Shown here piece after piece: positions 1-5,883 of a DNA stretch of 7,214 bases. A program made the translations under genes and the position numbers. The stretch is taken from the NCBI GenBank assembly GCA_029565375.1, contig JAKQOF010000090.1, positions 1-7,214 of the forward strand. The letters run 5' to 3'. The notes under the pieces are model-generated. The model had not been told where the DNA came from. It did no database searches and saw nothing but the letters and a program-made list of their open reading frames with translations. How positions within the stretch are numbered: position 1 is the stretch's first letter; every line of letters begins with the position of its first letter. The DNA comes from a bacterium. GTDB taxonomy: Bacteria > Patescibacteriota > Saccharimonadia > Saccharimonadales > Saccharimonadaceae.

Positions 1-165
1 AATACCAAAGACCATAAAACTACTATTTGCAGCAGCTTGTGCGGGTGTTAGGCCAATAAGCAACCAATACGGTTGCATCACGAGTCCGCCGCCTACTCCT
101 GCCATACCGCTGAGTATGCTTGATACTAACGCAACAACTAACGTCAGGAGAATCAGCGGATCCAC
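1..165 (-). CDS. TauE/SafE (TSUP) family membrane permease, N-terminal fragment
   Basis: This is the first 55 codons of a membrane protein that continues beyond the left edge. The start is GTG at 165. The guaA stop codon lies two codons upstream in the same frame, so no earlier start is possible. The fragment begins with a hydrophobic helix (residues about 3-19). A glycine-rich GVGGG turn follows at 23-27, then a conserved-type proline at 32, a second hydrophobic stretch, and a small-residue segment near 44-50 (AQAAANSS). This order of helix, G-x-GGG, proline and alanine/serine-rich helix start is typical of the TSUP family, which exports sulfite, sulfonates or other small anions across the cytoplasmic membrane. 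The true substrate cannot be inferred. It probably forms an operon with guaA, because only 3 bases separate them. No good Shine-Dalgarno site is visible, only a weak GGGAATAG, so translation is likely coupled to guaA. Confidence 0.8.
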   Translation of the reverse strand, partial: MDPLILLTLVVALVSSILSGMAGVGGGLVMQPYWLLIGLTPAQAAANSSFMVFGI

Positions 166-168
166 TGC

Positions 169-1734
169 CTATTCCCACTCAATAGTGCCGGGTGGCTTGC
201 TGGTGACGTCTAATACGACGCGGTTAATCTCATCGATTTCATTCGTAATGCGGCCTGATATAACAGCAAGTGTGTCGTAGGGCACGCGGCTCCAGTCGGC
301 GGTCATGGCGTCTTCGCTTGATACGGGTCGCAGCACAATCGGGTGACCGTACGTTCGTCCGTCACCCTTAACACCAACCGATCGCACATCAGCCAGCAGC
401 ACGACAGGGCATTGCCAAATACTATCATCAAGTCCTGCCTTCGTTAGTTCTTCGCGCGCAATCGCATCTGCCCGGCGAAGAATGTCCAAGCGTTCTGCGT
501 TAATCGCACCGACAATGCGAATACCAAGGCCCGGGCCAGGGAAAGGCTGGCGACCAACAATCACTTCCGGTAGCTCTAGGTCGCGACCAATTTGTCGGAC
601 TTCGTCTTTAAACAATGCGCGCAGTGGCTCGATCAGCTTGAACTGTAGGTCATCAGGTAGCCCACCAACGTTATGGTGACTCTTGATGTTTGACGCACCG
701 GTACCACCGCCAGACTCAACCACGTCAGGGTACAGTGTGCCTTGTACCAAAAACTCAACTTCTTCGTCACTTTCACTCACGACTTCGCGTGCAGCTTGTT
801 CAAACACGCGGATAAACTCACGGCCAATAATCTTTCGCTTTTGCTCAGGGTCGGTCACGTCCTTGAGTGCATCCAAAAACTGCTTTTTGGCATCAACAAC
901 TTTGAGTGATGCGCCAGTTGCTGCCACAAAGTCGTTTTCAACTTGCTCGGCTTCGCCCAGTCGCAGCAGGCCATGGTCAACAAATACGCAGGTCAGTTGC
1001 GCGCCAATTGCTTTTTGTACCAACGCTGCAGCAACGGCCGAGTCAACACCGCCGGATAGCCCACAAATGACTCGTTTGTCGCCCACAGTTTCTTTAATAA
1101 TGGCGACTTGGTCTTCAATAATACTGGTTGCTGTCCAGGTTTTTTCTAACTTGGCGATGTTGTACAAAAAGTTCTCGAGCGTCTTTTGACCATATTCGCT
1201 ATGCAGTACTTCGGGGTGGAACTGCACGCCAGCGTAGGGCAGTGTTGCATGCTCAAACGCAGCAATTGGCGTACCAGGCGTTGATGCAGCGACAGTAAAG
1301 CCCTCTGGTGCTTTAATCACTGCGTCGCCGTGGCTCATCCACACGTTTTGACTGGTTGGCTCATCTGCAAAAAGGGCGCTGCCTTTTGTGACCGTCAGTG
1401 GAGTGCGACCAAACTCAGACTTACCAGTGTGTTCAACTGTCCCACCCATTGCTTGGGTCATCGACTGAAAGCCATAACAAATACCAAATGTTGCAATGCC
1501 GGTTTGCAGCAAGGCAGGGTCGGTCTGTGGCGCACCGTCACTGTATACCGATGATGGACCGCCTGAAAGAATAATTGCAGCAGGCTTCTTTGCCAAGATA
1601 TCAGCAGTCGACATCGTTGACGGTACGACTTCTGAGTAAATATGTGCTTCACGCACGCGGCGGGCAATCAACTGCGCATATTGCGCACCGTAGTCAATAA
1701 CGAGGACAGTGGGTTGGTCGTGTGTTTTGGCCAT
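169..1734 (-). CDS. guaA: GMP synthase (glutamine-hydrolysing)
   Basis: The enzyme converts XMP to GMP using ATP and glutamine in the cytoplasm, the last step of guanine nucleotide synthesis. The 521-residue product matches the usual length of a full two-domain enzyme. The N-terminal class I glutamine amidotransferase domain (about 9-195) shows the nucleophile Cys86 in GICYG and the partners His173 and Glu175 in QFHPE. The ATP pyrophosphatase domain follows, with the P-loop SGGVDS at 227-232. The C-terminal dimerisation domain contains the QPFPGPGLG motif and ends in KPPGTIEWE, the expected family terminus. I chose ATG at 1734 because it places VLVIDYG, the first strand of the amidotransferase, at the family position. 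An in-frame ATG at 1794 would add 20 residues (starting MYYLQDL) without family support, though a -10-like box precedes it too. It is transcribed divergently from the glycosylase gene and is followed by the TSUP gene. All catalytic residues looked for are present. Confidence 0.97.
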   Translation of the reverse strand: MAKTHDQPTVLVIDYGAQYAQLIARRVREAHIYSEVVPSTMSTADILAKKPAAIILSGGPSSVYSDGAPQTDPALLQTGIATFGICYGFQSMTQAMGGTVEHTGKSEFGRTPLTVTKGSALFADEPTSQNVWMSHGDAVIKAPEGFTVAASTPGTPIAAFEHATLPYAGVQFHPEVLHSEYGQKTLENFLYNIAKLEKTWTATSIIEDQVAIIKETVGDKRVICGLSGGVDSAVAAALVQKAIGAQLTCVFVDHGLLRLGEAEQVENDFVAATGASLKVVDAKKQFLDALKDVTDPEQKRKIIGREFIRVFEQAAREVVSESDEEVEFLVQGTLYPDVVESGGGTGASNIKSHHNVGGLPDDLQFKLIEPLRALFKDEVRQIGRDLELPEVIVGRQPFPGPGLGIRIVGAINAERLDILRRADAIAREELTKAGLDDSIWQCPVVLLADVRSVGVKGDGRTYGHPIVLRPVSSEDAMTADWSRVPYDTLAVISGRITNEIDEINRVVLDVTSKPPGTIEWE

Positions 1735-1744
1735 CTCTGTACCT

Positions 1745-1753
1745 ATAATAACA
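1745..1753 (-). promoter_or_regulatory. Extended -10 box for guaA
   Basis: Read on the minus strand, the sequence is TGTTATTAT, an extended -10 element (TG, one base, TATTAT). It ends 10 bases before the ATG at 1734. Transcription from it would start about 3-4 bases before that ATG, leaving almost no leader. No convincing -35 lies at the normal distance; the best is CTGACG with an over-long spacer. It lies inside the alternative longer guaA reading frame, so it also argues for the shorter start. Confidence 0.4.
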
Positions 1754-1803
1754 GCACCGCGCTCAATCACCGTCAGGTCTTGTAAATAATACATCTCTAT
1801 GCT

Positions 1804-1833
1804 ACTATAAGGGCACTATAGACAGTCTTGTAA
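1804..1833 (-). promoter_or_regulatory. Possible second guaA promoter in the divergent gap
   Basis: On the minus strand, TTACAA (1828-1833) and TATAGT (1804-1809) are separated by 18 bases. The -10 matches consensus at five of six positions and the -35 at only three. A second TATAGT lies at 1815-1820, exactly 11 bases away. A transcript from here would begin about 3 bases before the alternative ATG at 1794. On the plus strand the same AT-rich segment offers TATAAG and TATAGA as weak -10 candidates for the glycosylase gene, without a well placed -35. Confidence 0.3.
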
Positions 1834-1842
1834 CGGGGTAGA

Positions 1843-2439
1843 GTGAGCAAGAAACAGACACTTCTTGAACAAATTAGGGCAGATATTATACGTAATAATG
1901 TATGTCCAGATTTGGCTAAGACGGCCAAGAACCTTGTCATGGGTGACGGTAACATTGATGCAGACATTGTCTTCATTGGTGAAGCGCCAGGTAAAAAAGA
2001 AGACGAAGTCGGTTTGCCATTCATTGGTGCCGCCGGAAAGTTTTTAAACGAGATGTTGGCAACTGCTGGCATGACGCGCGAAGATGTCTATATTACCAAC
2101 ATCGTCAAATACCGCCCACCCAACAACCGGGACCCGTTACCGCAGGAAAAGAAGGACTTTTTGCCCTACTTGGTGCGTCAGCTAGATATCATTCGACCAA
2201 AAATCGTAGTGACATTAGGCAGGCACAGCATGGATTACTTCCTGCCTGGTATCAAAATTAGTGAGATTCACGGTCAGCCACAGCACATGACGCTTGGCGA
2301 CAACCAAATCGTGATTGTCCCGCTCTATCATCCCGCAGCAGCCCTATATAACGGCGGGTTACGAGCCACGCTAATTGAAGACTTTATACAGTTACCAAAA
2401 ATAATATCAATTCTCGATAACGAGAAGGAGAAACAATAA
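1843..2439 (+). CDS. Uracil-DNA glycosylase, family 4-like, missing most Fe-S cysteines
   Basis: The protein is predicted to remove uracil, produced by cytosine deamination or misincorporation, from DNA, starting base excision repair. Of its 198 residues, motif 1 is GEAPG at 46-50, followed by an acidic GKKED loop and GLPFIGAAG at 57-65. TNIVKYRPPNNR at 85-96 is the next family block, and YHPAA at 162-166 supplies the catalytic-site histidine (His163). These blocks and their spacing fit family 4 (UDGa). Family 4 enzymes bind a 4Fe-4S cluster through four cysteines. Here only Cys21 remains: the expected partners fall on Asn18, Tyr90 and Phe106. The start is GTG at 1843, with a GGGG ribosome site 4 bases before it and an in-frame stop at 1831. 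The C-terminus ends in a lysine/glutamate-rich tail whose DNA carries the RNase J ribosome site. It likely shares a transcript with RNase J. Confidence 0.9.
   Translation: MSKKQTLLEQIRADIIRNNVCPDLAKTAKNLVMGDGNIDADIVFIGEAPGKKEDEVGLPFIGAAGKFLNEMLATAGMTREDVYITNIVKYRPPNNRDPLPQEKKDFLPYLVRQLDIIRPKIVVTLGRHSMDYFLPGIKISEIHGQPQHMTLGDNQIVIVPLYHPAAALYNGGLRATLIEDFIQLPKIISILDNEKEKQ
2425..2430 (+). promoter_or_regulatory. Shine-Dalgarno site of the RNase J gene
   Basis: AAGGAG lies within the last codons of the glycosylase gene, 11 bases before the ATG at 2442. The two genes are separated by only 2 bases, so ribosomes ending the glycosylase could feed RNase J. This is the best ribosome site in the window and fixes the RNase J start. 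Confidence 0.8.
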
Positions 2440-2441
2440 TT

Positions 2442-4613
2442 ATGGGTTCACAACGAATCGCAACTCCACAAGGAGACAACCCAAACAAACGACCATTTAA
2501 TAACAATGGCCGCAATAACAACCAACCACGTCCCAAGTCGGACAACACGATCATTGCCAACACGCAGACTCGCAAAGGCGAAGTCTTTCGTGCGCAACGA
2601 CGTACCAGCGAGGACGTTAACGTTCGCGCATCTCAGCACATCATCAATGTGCCAGTAAACAAGTCAGTCTATAACGGCTACGCTGGACGACAATTCAGCC
2701 CTGCTGACCAACGCAAACAACCGCGTACTAATGGTCCAAAACTGCGCATTATGCCAATCGGTGGACTTGGTGAAATGGGTATCGGCAAAAACATGATGGC
2801 TATCGAATACGGTAACGACATCATCGTCATTGACTGTGGATTCCTTTTCCCAGGCGCAGACTACCCAGGTATTAACTACATTATCCCTGACATCTCATAC
2901 CTAGAGGAAAACAAGCACAAGATCCGCGGCATCGTCTTTACACACGGTCACCTTGACCACATTGGTGCATTCCGTCACATTGCTGACAAGATTCCTGCAC
3001 CAGTCTACGGTAGCAAGTTTACCCTTGGTATGGTTGGCCGTACCATGGAAGAAGCAACCAGCGGATACACACCAGAGTACAACGAGCTCAGCCCAGAACT
3101 ACACGAACGTGCACAACTTGGCGAAAGCTTTAGTATCGAACTTGTCCGCGTTAACCACTCAATCCCAGACGCAACTGCAGTCGTTATTCGCACGCCACTT
3201 GGTGTCCTGATCGACACAGGTGACTGGCGTTTTGAAGACAATCCTGTCGACGGCCGCAAATTCGACCTTGAGCGTATGACCGAGATCGCCACCAAAGAAG
3301 GTATCTTGATGCTCATGAACGAGTCAACCAACTGTGAATCAGATGGTACGCACACACACGGCGAGTTCGACATCCAAGAATCAATGGGTCAGGTCATGAC
3401 CAAATATCCAAACAGCCGTCTTATCCTCAGTTGTTTCTCGTCACAGATTCATCGTATGCAGGTTATCTTGGATGAGGCCAAAAAGCATGACCGCAAGGTT
3501 GCCTTTGCCGGATACAGCATGATCCAAAACCTCGAAGTTGCGCTGCGCGCTGGTATCATCAAGGTACCAAAAGACGTCGTAGTCAAAATGGAAGACATCA
3601 TCAAGATGCCTGACGGCAAAGTAACGATTATTTGTACTGGTTCTCAGGGTGAGTTTAACGCTGTTCTTAACCGTATGGCGTCTGGTTCACACAAGTTTAT
3701 CAAGATCAAAAACTCAGATGTCATTGTCTTTTCGTCAAACCCAATTCCAGGTAACGAAAAGTACGTTGTTCGTACTGTCGACGGTTTGATGCGAGAGGGA
3801 AGTGACGTTATCCAAAACGGCAAGACACACCTCACGGGCATCGGTCCACTTCACCTTTCTGGACACGGTTACTACGACGACCACGTTAAGTTGATTAACG
3901 CCCTTAACCCAAAGTACTATCTGCCAATTCACGGTGAGTTCCACATGTTGGTTCACAACGCCGAGCTTGCTGAAAAAGAAGCGGGTATCCCACGTGAGAA
4001 CATCTTTGTGTGTGACAGCGGCGACGTCGTCGAGATTACAAATGAAGGCGCGAAAAAAGCTGGCCGAATTCCTGTTGGTGGTCTGATGTACGACGACAGC
4101 GGTACAGTTGTCTCTGAAGTAGTTCTTAAAGACCGTATTCACATGGCAACCGAAGGTATGTTCGTCGTTGTGCTGACTGTACAACGTGGCAGTGGACGTT
4201 TGCTTACCAGTCCTGATATCATCAGCCGTGGCTTCATTTACCTGCGCGACAGCGAAGAGTTGATGGGCACAATTCGTCAGTACCTCAAACAAAAAGTTTC
4301 ACGTGCGTTCTCAGGAAAGCGCGTTGACCTGGACGTTATCAAAAAGGAACTAAAGGACGATATTACACACATTCTTTATGACCAAACTCGTCGCACGCCA
4401 ATCGTTATCCCTGTGATTAATGAAATTGGTGGAGGCGGTGGTAATAACGGTGGTCAGCGAGATAACCGTGAGCGCGCACCGCGCACCGCGCAGCCTGCTG
4501 GCGGTAATACCTTTGTTCTCGAACAGTTAGAGCCAAAGACATTCCCAGAGCCTCAAGTTCCTGACACTGCCGAGATCGAGCCAGTCGTCAAATTTGAAAA
4601 CCGCGGATACTAG
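2442..4613 (+). CDS. rnj: Ribonuclease J
   Basis: This is a metallo-beta-lactamase/beta-CASP nuclease that processes and degrades RNA in the cytoplasm, with 5'-to-3' exonuclease and often endonuclease activity. The catalytic core starts near residue 100 (LRIMPIGGLGEMG). The zinc motif HGHLDH is at 168-173, with further metal ligands His239 (VNHSIPD) and Asp261 (DTGDW). Beta-CASP landmarks are ESTN at 294-297, SSQIHRMQ at 333-340 and TGSQGE at 399-404. PIPGNE (434-439), HLSGHG (471-476) and PIHGEF (495-500) follow. The family C-terminal end RTPIVIPVINEI falls at 651-662. The protein is 723 residues, against roughly 550 for typical RNase J. The excess is an N-terminal extension of about 97 residues rich in Asn, Gln, Arg and Lys, and a glycine-rich then acidic tail of about 60 residues, both likely disordered. 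It is the second gene of a unit with the glycosylase, and a hairpin follows it. Confidence 0.97.
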   Translation: MGSQRIATPQGDNPNKRPFNNNGRNNNQPRPKSDNTIIANTQTRKGEVFRAQRRTSEDVNVRASQHIINVPVNKSVYNGYAGRQFSPADQRKQPRTNGPKLRIMPIGGLGEMGIGKNMMAIEYGNDIIVIDCGFLFPGADYPGINYIIPDISYLEENKHKIRGIVFTHGHLDHIGAFRHIADKIPAPVYGSKFTLGMVGRTMEEATSGYTPEYNELSPELHERAQLGESFSIELVRVNHSIPDATAVVIRTPLGVLIDTGDWRFEDNPVDGRKFDLERMTEIATKEGILMLMNESTNCESDGTHTHGEFDIQESMGQVMTKYPNSRLILSCFSSQIHRMQVILDEAKKHDRKVAFAGYSMIQNLEVALRAGIIKVPKDVVVKMEDIIKMPDGKVTIICTGSQGEFNAVLNRMASGSHKFIKIKNSDVIVFSSNPIPGNEKYVVRTVDGLMREGSDVIQNGKTHLTGIGPLHLSGHGYYDDHVKLINALNPKYYLPIHGEFHMLVHNAELAEKEAGIPRENIFVCDSGDVVEITNEGAKKAGRIPVGGLMYDDSGTVVSEVVLKDRIHMATEGMFVVVLTVQRGSGRLLTSPDIISRGFIYLRDSEELMGTIRQYLKQKVSRAFSGKRVDLDVIKKELKDDITHILYDQTRRTPIVIPVINEIGGGGGNNGGQRDNRERAPRTAQPAGGNTFVLEQLEPKTFPEPQVPDTAEIEPVVKFENRGY

Positions 4614-4640
4614 TCTTACCGAGCATTCGTTCAACATGAA

Positions 4641-4672
4641 GAGAGGCCTCGCTGCGAGCAGCGAGGCCTCTC
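4641..4672. terminator. Long GC-rich hairpin, probable bidirectional terminator
   Basis: The arms are perfect: 14 paired bases (4641-4654 with 4659-4672) around a 4-base loop CGAG. It lies between the converging ends of RNase J (stop at 4613) and the GC-rich minus-strand gene (stop at 4688). On the plus strand no T-run follows (CGTAGGG). On the minus strand a weak T-rich stretch, TTCATGTT, follows, so it fits the minus-strand gene somewhat better. It may alternatively act as a 3'-end stabiliser of the RNase J message. The arm contains the palindrome GAGGCCTC, which occurs again at 4701-4708 in the last codons of the minus-strand gene. Confidence 0.75.
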
Positions 4673-4687
4673 CGTAGGGAAGGGCAA

Positions 4688-5137
4688 CTACGCCGCGAGC
4701 GAGGCCTCGGGGGAGGGTACCGACGAGACGACCGCCGCCCAGAAGTTCGTGATCGAGCGCGGGTTCGCGTCGGGTCCGATGTAGAACTTCAGCGTGGAGT
4801 CGGCGGTGAACGCGACCGCGGGGAAGCAGCTGACGGTGATGCCTGTCGCGATCGTGTTGATCGCGGCGGTCACCTCAGCCTGAACCTCGTTGGGCATGAC
4901 CTCGCCGTCGTACAGCTTCCGTGCGGTCACGACGATGGACAAGGGCTTGGTGTAGAGGCCCTCGCCCGTGTAGACGAGCAGCGCGTCGTGCGCCATGGCC
5001 GCCTGGATCACCTTGTCGGTGAACTGGCCGCGCGGGTCGGCGACGATCCCGGCGATCTGCATCTCCAGTGCGTCGGGCTCACCTTCGAGTTCGAGGATGA
5101 TCCCGTCCAGCTGGACTCTCTGTCGGACAATGGACAT
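4688..5137 (-). CDS. Unknown protein, GC-rich foreign-looking gene
   Basis: I do not recognise this 149-residue protein. It has no signal peptide, no membrane helix and one cysteine (in VSCFPAV). The order of likely elements is a beta segment (IILELEG), a long helix (TDKVIQAAMAH) and strands (ALLVYTG, LSIVVTARKL). A helix (NEVQAEVTAAINTIAT) and strands (VAFTADSTLKFYIGP) follow, suggesting a small alpha/beta cytoplasmic domain. The C-terminus is EASLAA; a terminal LAA resembles the end of ssrA degradation tags. About 136 of its 149 codons end in G or C, unlike every neighbour, which points to recent transfer from a high-GC genome such as an actinobacterium. The reading frame is intact. The start at 5137 is supported by AGGAG 7 bases upstream. 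It stands alone on the minus strand, converging on RNase J and diverging from the hydrolase, with its own promoter and terminator. An assembly chimera is the main alternative explanation. Confidence 0.82.
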   Translation of the reverse strand: MSIVRQRVQLDGIILELEGEPDALEMQIAGIVADPRGQFTDKVIQAAMAHDALLVYTGEGLYTKPLSIVVTARKLYDGEVMPNEVQAEVTAAINTIATGITVSCFPAVAFTADSTLKFYIGPDANPRSITNFWAAVVSSVPSPEASLAA

Positions 5138-5144
5138 TGTTTTG

Positions 5145-5149
5145 CTCCT
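5145..5149 (-). promoter_or_regulatory. Shine-Dalgarno site of the GC-rich gene
   Basis: Read on the minus strand this is AGGAG, 7 bases before the ATG at 5137, and it decides the start. It falls where the composition changes from the GC-rich gene to AT-richer flanking DNA. Confidence 0.75.
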
Positions 5150-5195
5150 GCTTCTATTTTTTGGGATGGAAGGGTACTGCTAACAACTAGGGTAT

Positions 5196-5223
5196 AGTAT
5201 AAGACCATTTCTCTATGTCGCAA
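5196..5223 (-). promoter_or_regulatory. Promoter of the GC-rich gene
   Basis: On the minus strand TTGCGA (5218-5223) and TATACT (5196-5201) are separated by 16 bases. They match consensus at four and five of six positions. A transcript would start near 5189, leaving a leader of about 50 bases with the AGGAG site. The promoter is AT-rich like the rest of the chromosome, not like the gene it serves. Confidence 0.5.
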
Positions 5224-5242
5224 CCATAAGCCATTTGTGTCT

Positions 5243-5250
5243 GCTATGAT
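5243..5250 (+). promoter_or_regulatory. Extended -10 box of the hydrolase gene
   Basis: TGCTATGA and the next base T give an extended -10 element (TG, one base, TATGAT at 5245-5250). It ends 6 bases before the ATG at 5257. The expected transcription start is at or next to that ATG, and no Shine-Dalgarno sequence is present, so the message is probably leaderless. No good -35 is visible. Confidence 0.45.
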
Positions 5251-5256
5251 GAACAT

Positions 5257-5805
5257 ATGAAACCAAGATTTGTATACGTGCACGGTAACGAAACGACCCA
5301 TTGGTCTGCAAGCTGGGCGAAGTGGTTAAAAGGTGAGTTAGAAGCGCTCGGCTTCGAGACGTTTTTCGAGACAATGCCGGACTCAATTATCGCGAGGGGC
5401 AAGTATTGGCTTCCGTTTTTGCAGGATGTTGCGGGCGTTGGTGGTAACGATGTCATTATTGGCTGGTCATCTGGTGCTGTCGCAGCAATGAGGTATGCAG
5501 AGGATCACAAAATCATGGGCAGTATCCTTATTTCTCCCTGTTACACGGACCTTGACGGTGACGAACTAGAAGTACAAAGTGGATATTACGACACGCCTTG
5601 GCAGTGGGATAATATCAAGGCCAATCAAACAAACATCGCATTGATATACGGTGATGATGATCCATATATCCCGCAGCCAGAGTTTGAGTACATCGCTGAA
5701 GCGCTGCATCCCACGGTTATAAAAATCGCTGGCGGCCGGCACTTTATCGAGCGTAATCAATTTACTGAGCTTCTCGAATACATCAAGCAAACGTACCAAC
5801 CATAA
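5257..5805 (+). CDS. RBBP9/YdeN-type serine hydrolase (alpha/beta hydrolase fold)
   Basis: The product is a small cytoplasmic alpha/beta hydrolase of 182 residues, close to the usual length of the RBBP9/YdeN group, most of whose natural substrates are unknown. The first strand and oxyanion turn are FVYVHGNET at 5-13. The nucleophile elbow GWSSG at 69-73 places the catalytic serine at Ser71. The acid lies in YGDDDPYIP at 131-139, most likely Asp135, which is followed by proline as in the family. The histidine is His162 in GGRHF. The whole triad is therefore present at the expected spacing. The start at 5257 is the only one that keeps the first strand. No ribosome site precedes it and an extended -10 box ends 6 bases before it. 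It diverges from the GC-rich gene across a 119-base gap. Only 5 bases separate its stop from the ftsK -35 box, with no terminator, so some reading through into ftsK is expected. Confidence 0.92.
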   Translation: MKPRFVYVHGNETTHWSASWAKWLKGELEALGFETFFETMPDSIIARGKYWLPFLQDVAGVGGNDVIIGWSSGAVAAMRYAEDHKIMGSILISPCYTDLDGDELEVQSGYYDTPWQWDNIKANQTNIALIYGDDDPYIPQPEFEYIAEALHPTVIKIAGGRHFIERNQFTELLEYIKQTYQP

Positions 5806-5810
5806 GCCTC

Positions 5811-5839
5811 TTGCCAAATGTAGTAAATTTTGCTATAAT
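5811..5839 (+). promoter_or_regulatory. Strong promoter of ftsK
   Basis: TTGCCA (5811-5816) and a perfect TATAAT (5834-5839) are separated by 17 bases, and a TG lies just before the -10 to give TGCTATAAT. This is the best promoter in the window. Transcription should start near 5846, about 38 bases before the ftsK ATG. Confidence 0.8.
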
Positions 5840-5848
5840 ATAACTATC

Positions 5849-5866
5849 AAAGCGCACCAAAAGCGC
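5849..5866 (+). repeat. Two AAAGCGC direct repeats between the ftsK -10 boxes
   Basis: AAAGCGC occurs at 5849-5855 and again at 5860-5866, exactly 11 bases apart, or about one helical turn. They cover the predicted start of the main ftsK transcript and lie upstream of the second -10 box. That position would suit an operator, but no regulator is known from this sequence. Confidence 0.35.
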
Positions 5867-5867
5867 C

Positions 5868-5873
5868 TATAAT
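5868..5873 (+). promoter_or_regulatory. Second perfect -10 box next to the ftsK start
   Basis: A second TATAAT ends 10 bases before the ATG at 5884. Its -35 region (TATCAA at 5845-5850) is poor. If used, it would give a nearly leaderless ftsK message starting near 5880. Confidence 0.4.
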
Positions 5874-5883
5874 GGTATAGATT

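Noticed and set aside
683..1189. Plus-strand open frame of 168 codons opposite guaA
   Set aside because: It lies entirely within the strongly supported guaA gene on the other strand, is serine/threonine-rich as antisense frames often are, and has no family motif.
3735..4292. Minus-strand open frame of 185 codons opposite RNase J
   Set aside because: It covers conserved RNase J motifs on the opposite strand and has no recognisable domain or ribosome site. It is a shadow frame.
4614..4640. Possible RNA gene or attachment site just after RNase J
   Set aside because: The segment is only 27 bases, with no repeat at the other side of the cassette that I could find and no structure beyond the adjoining hairpin.
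4688..5137. The GC-rich gene as a toxin, anti-phage protein or phage structural protein
   Set aside because: No catalytic motif, partner gene or recognisable domain supports a named function, so I left it unassigned.
4988..5197. Plus-strand frames in the GC-rich segment
   Set aside because: High-GC DNA lacks stop codons by chance in several frames. Only the minus-strand frame has the strong G/C third-position bias together with a ribosome site and promoter.
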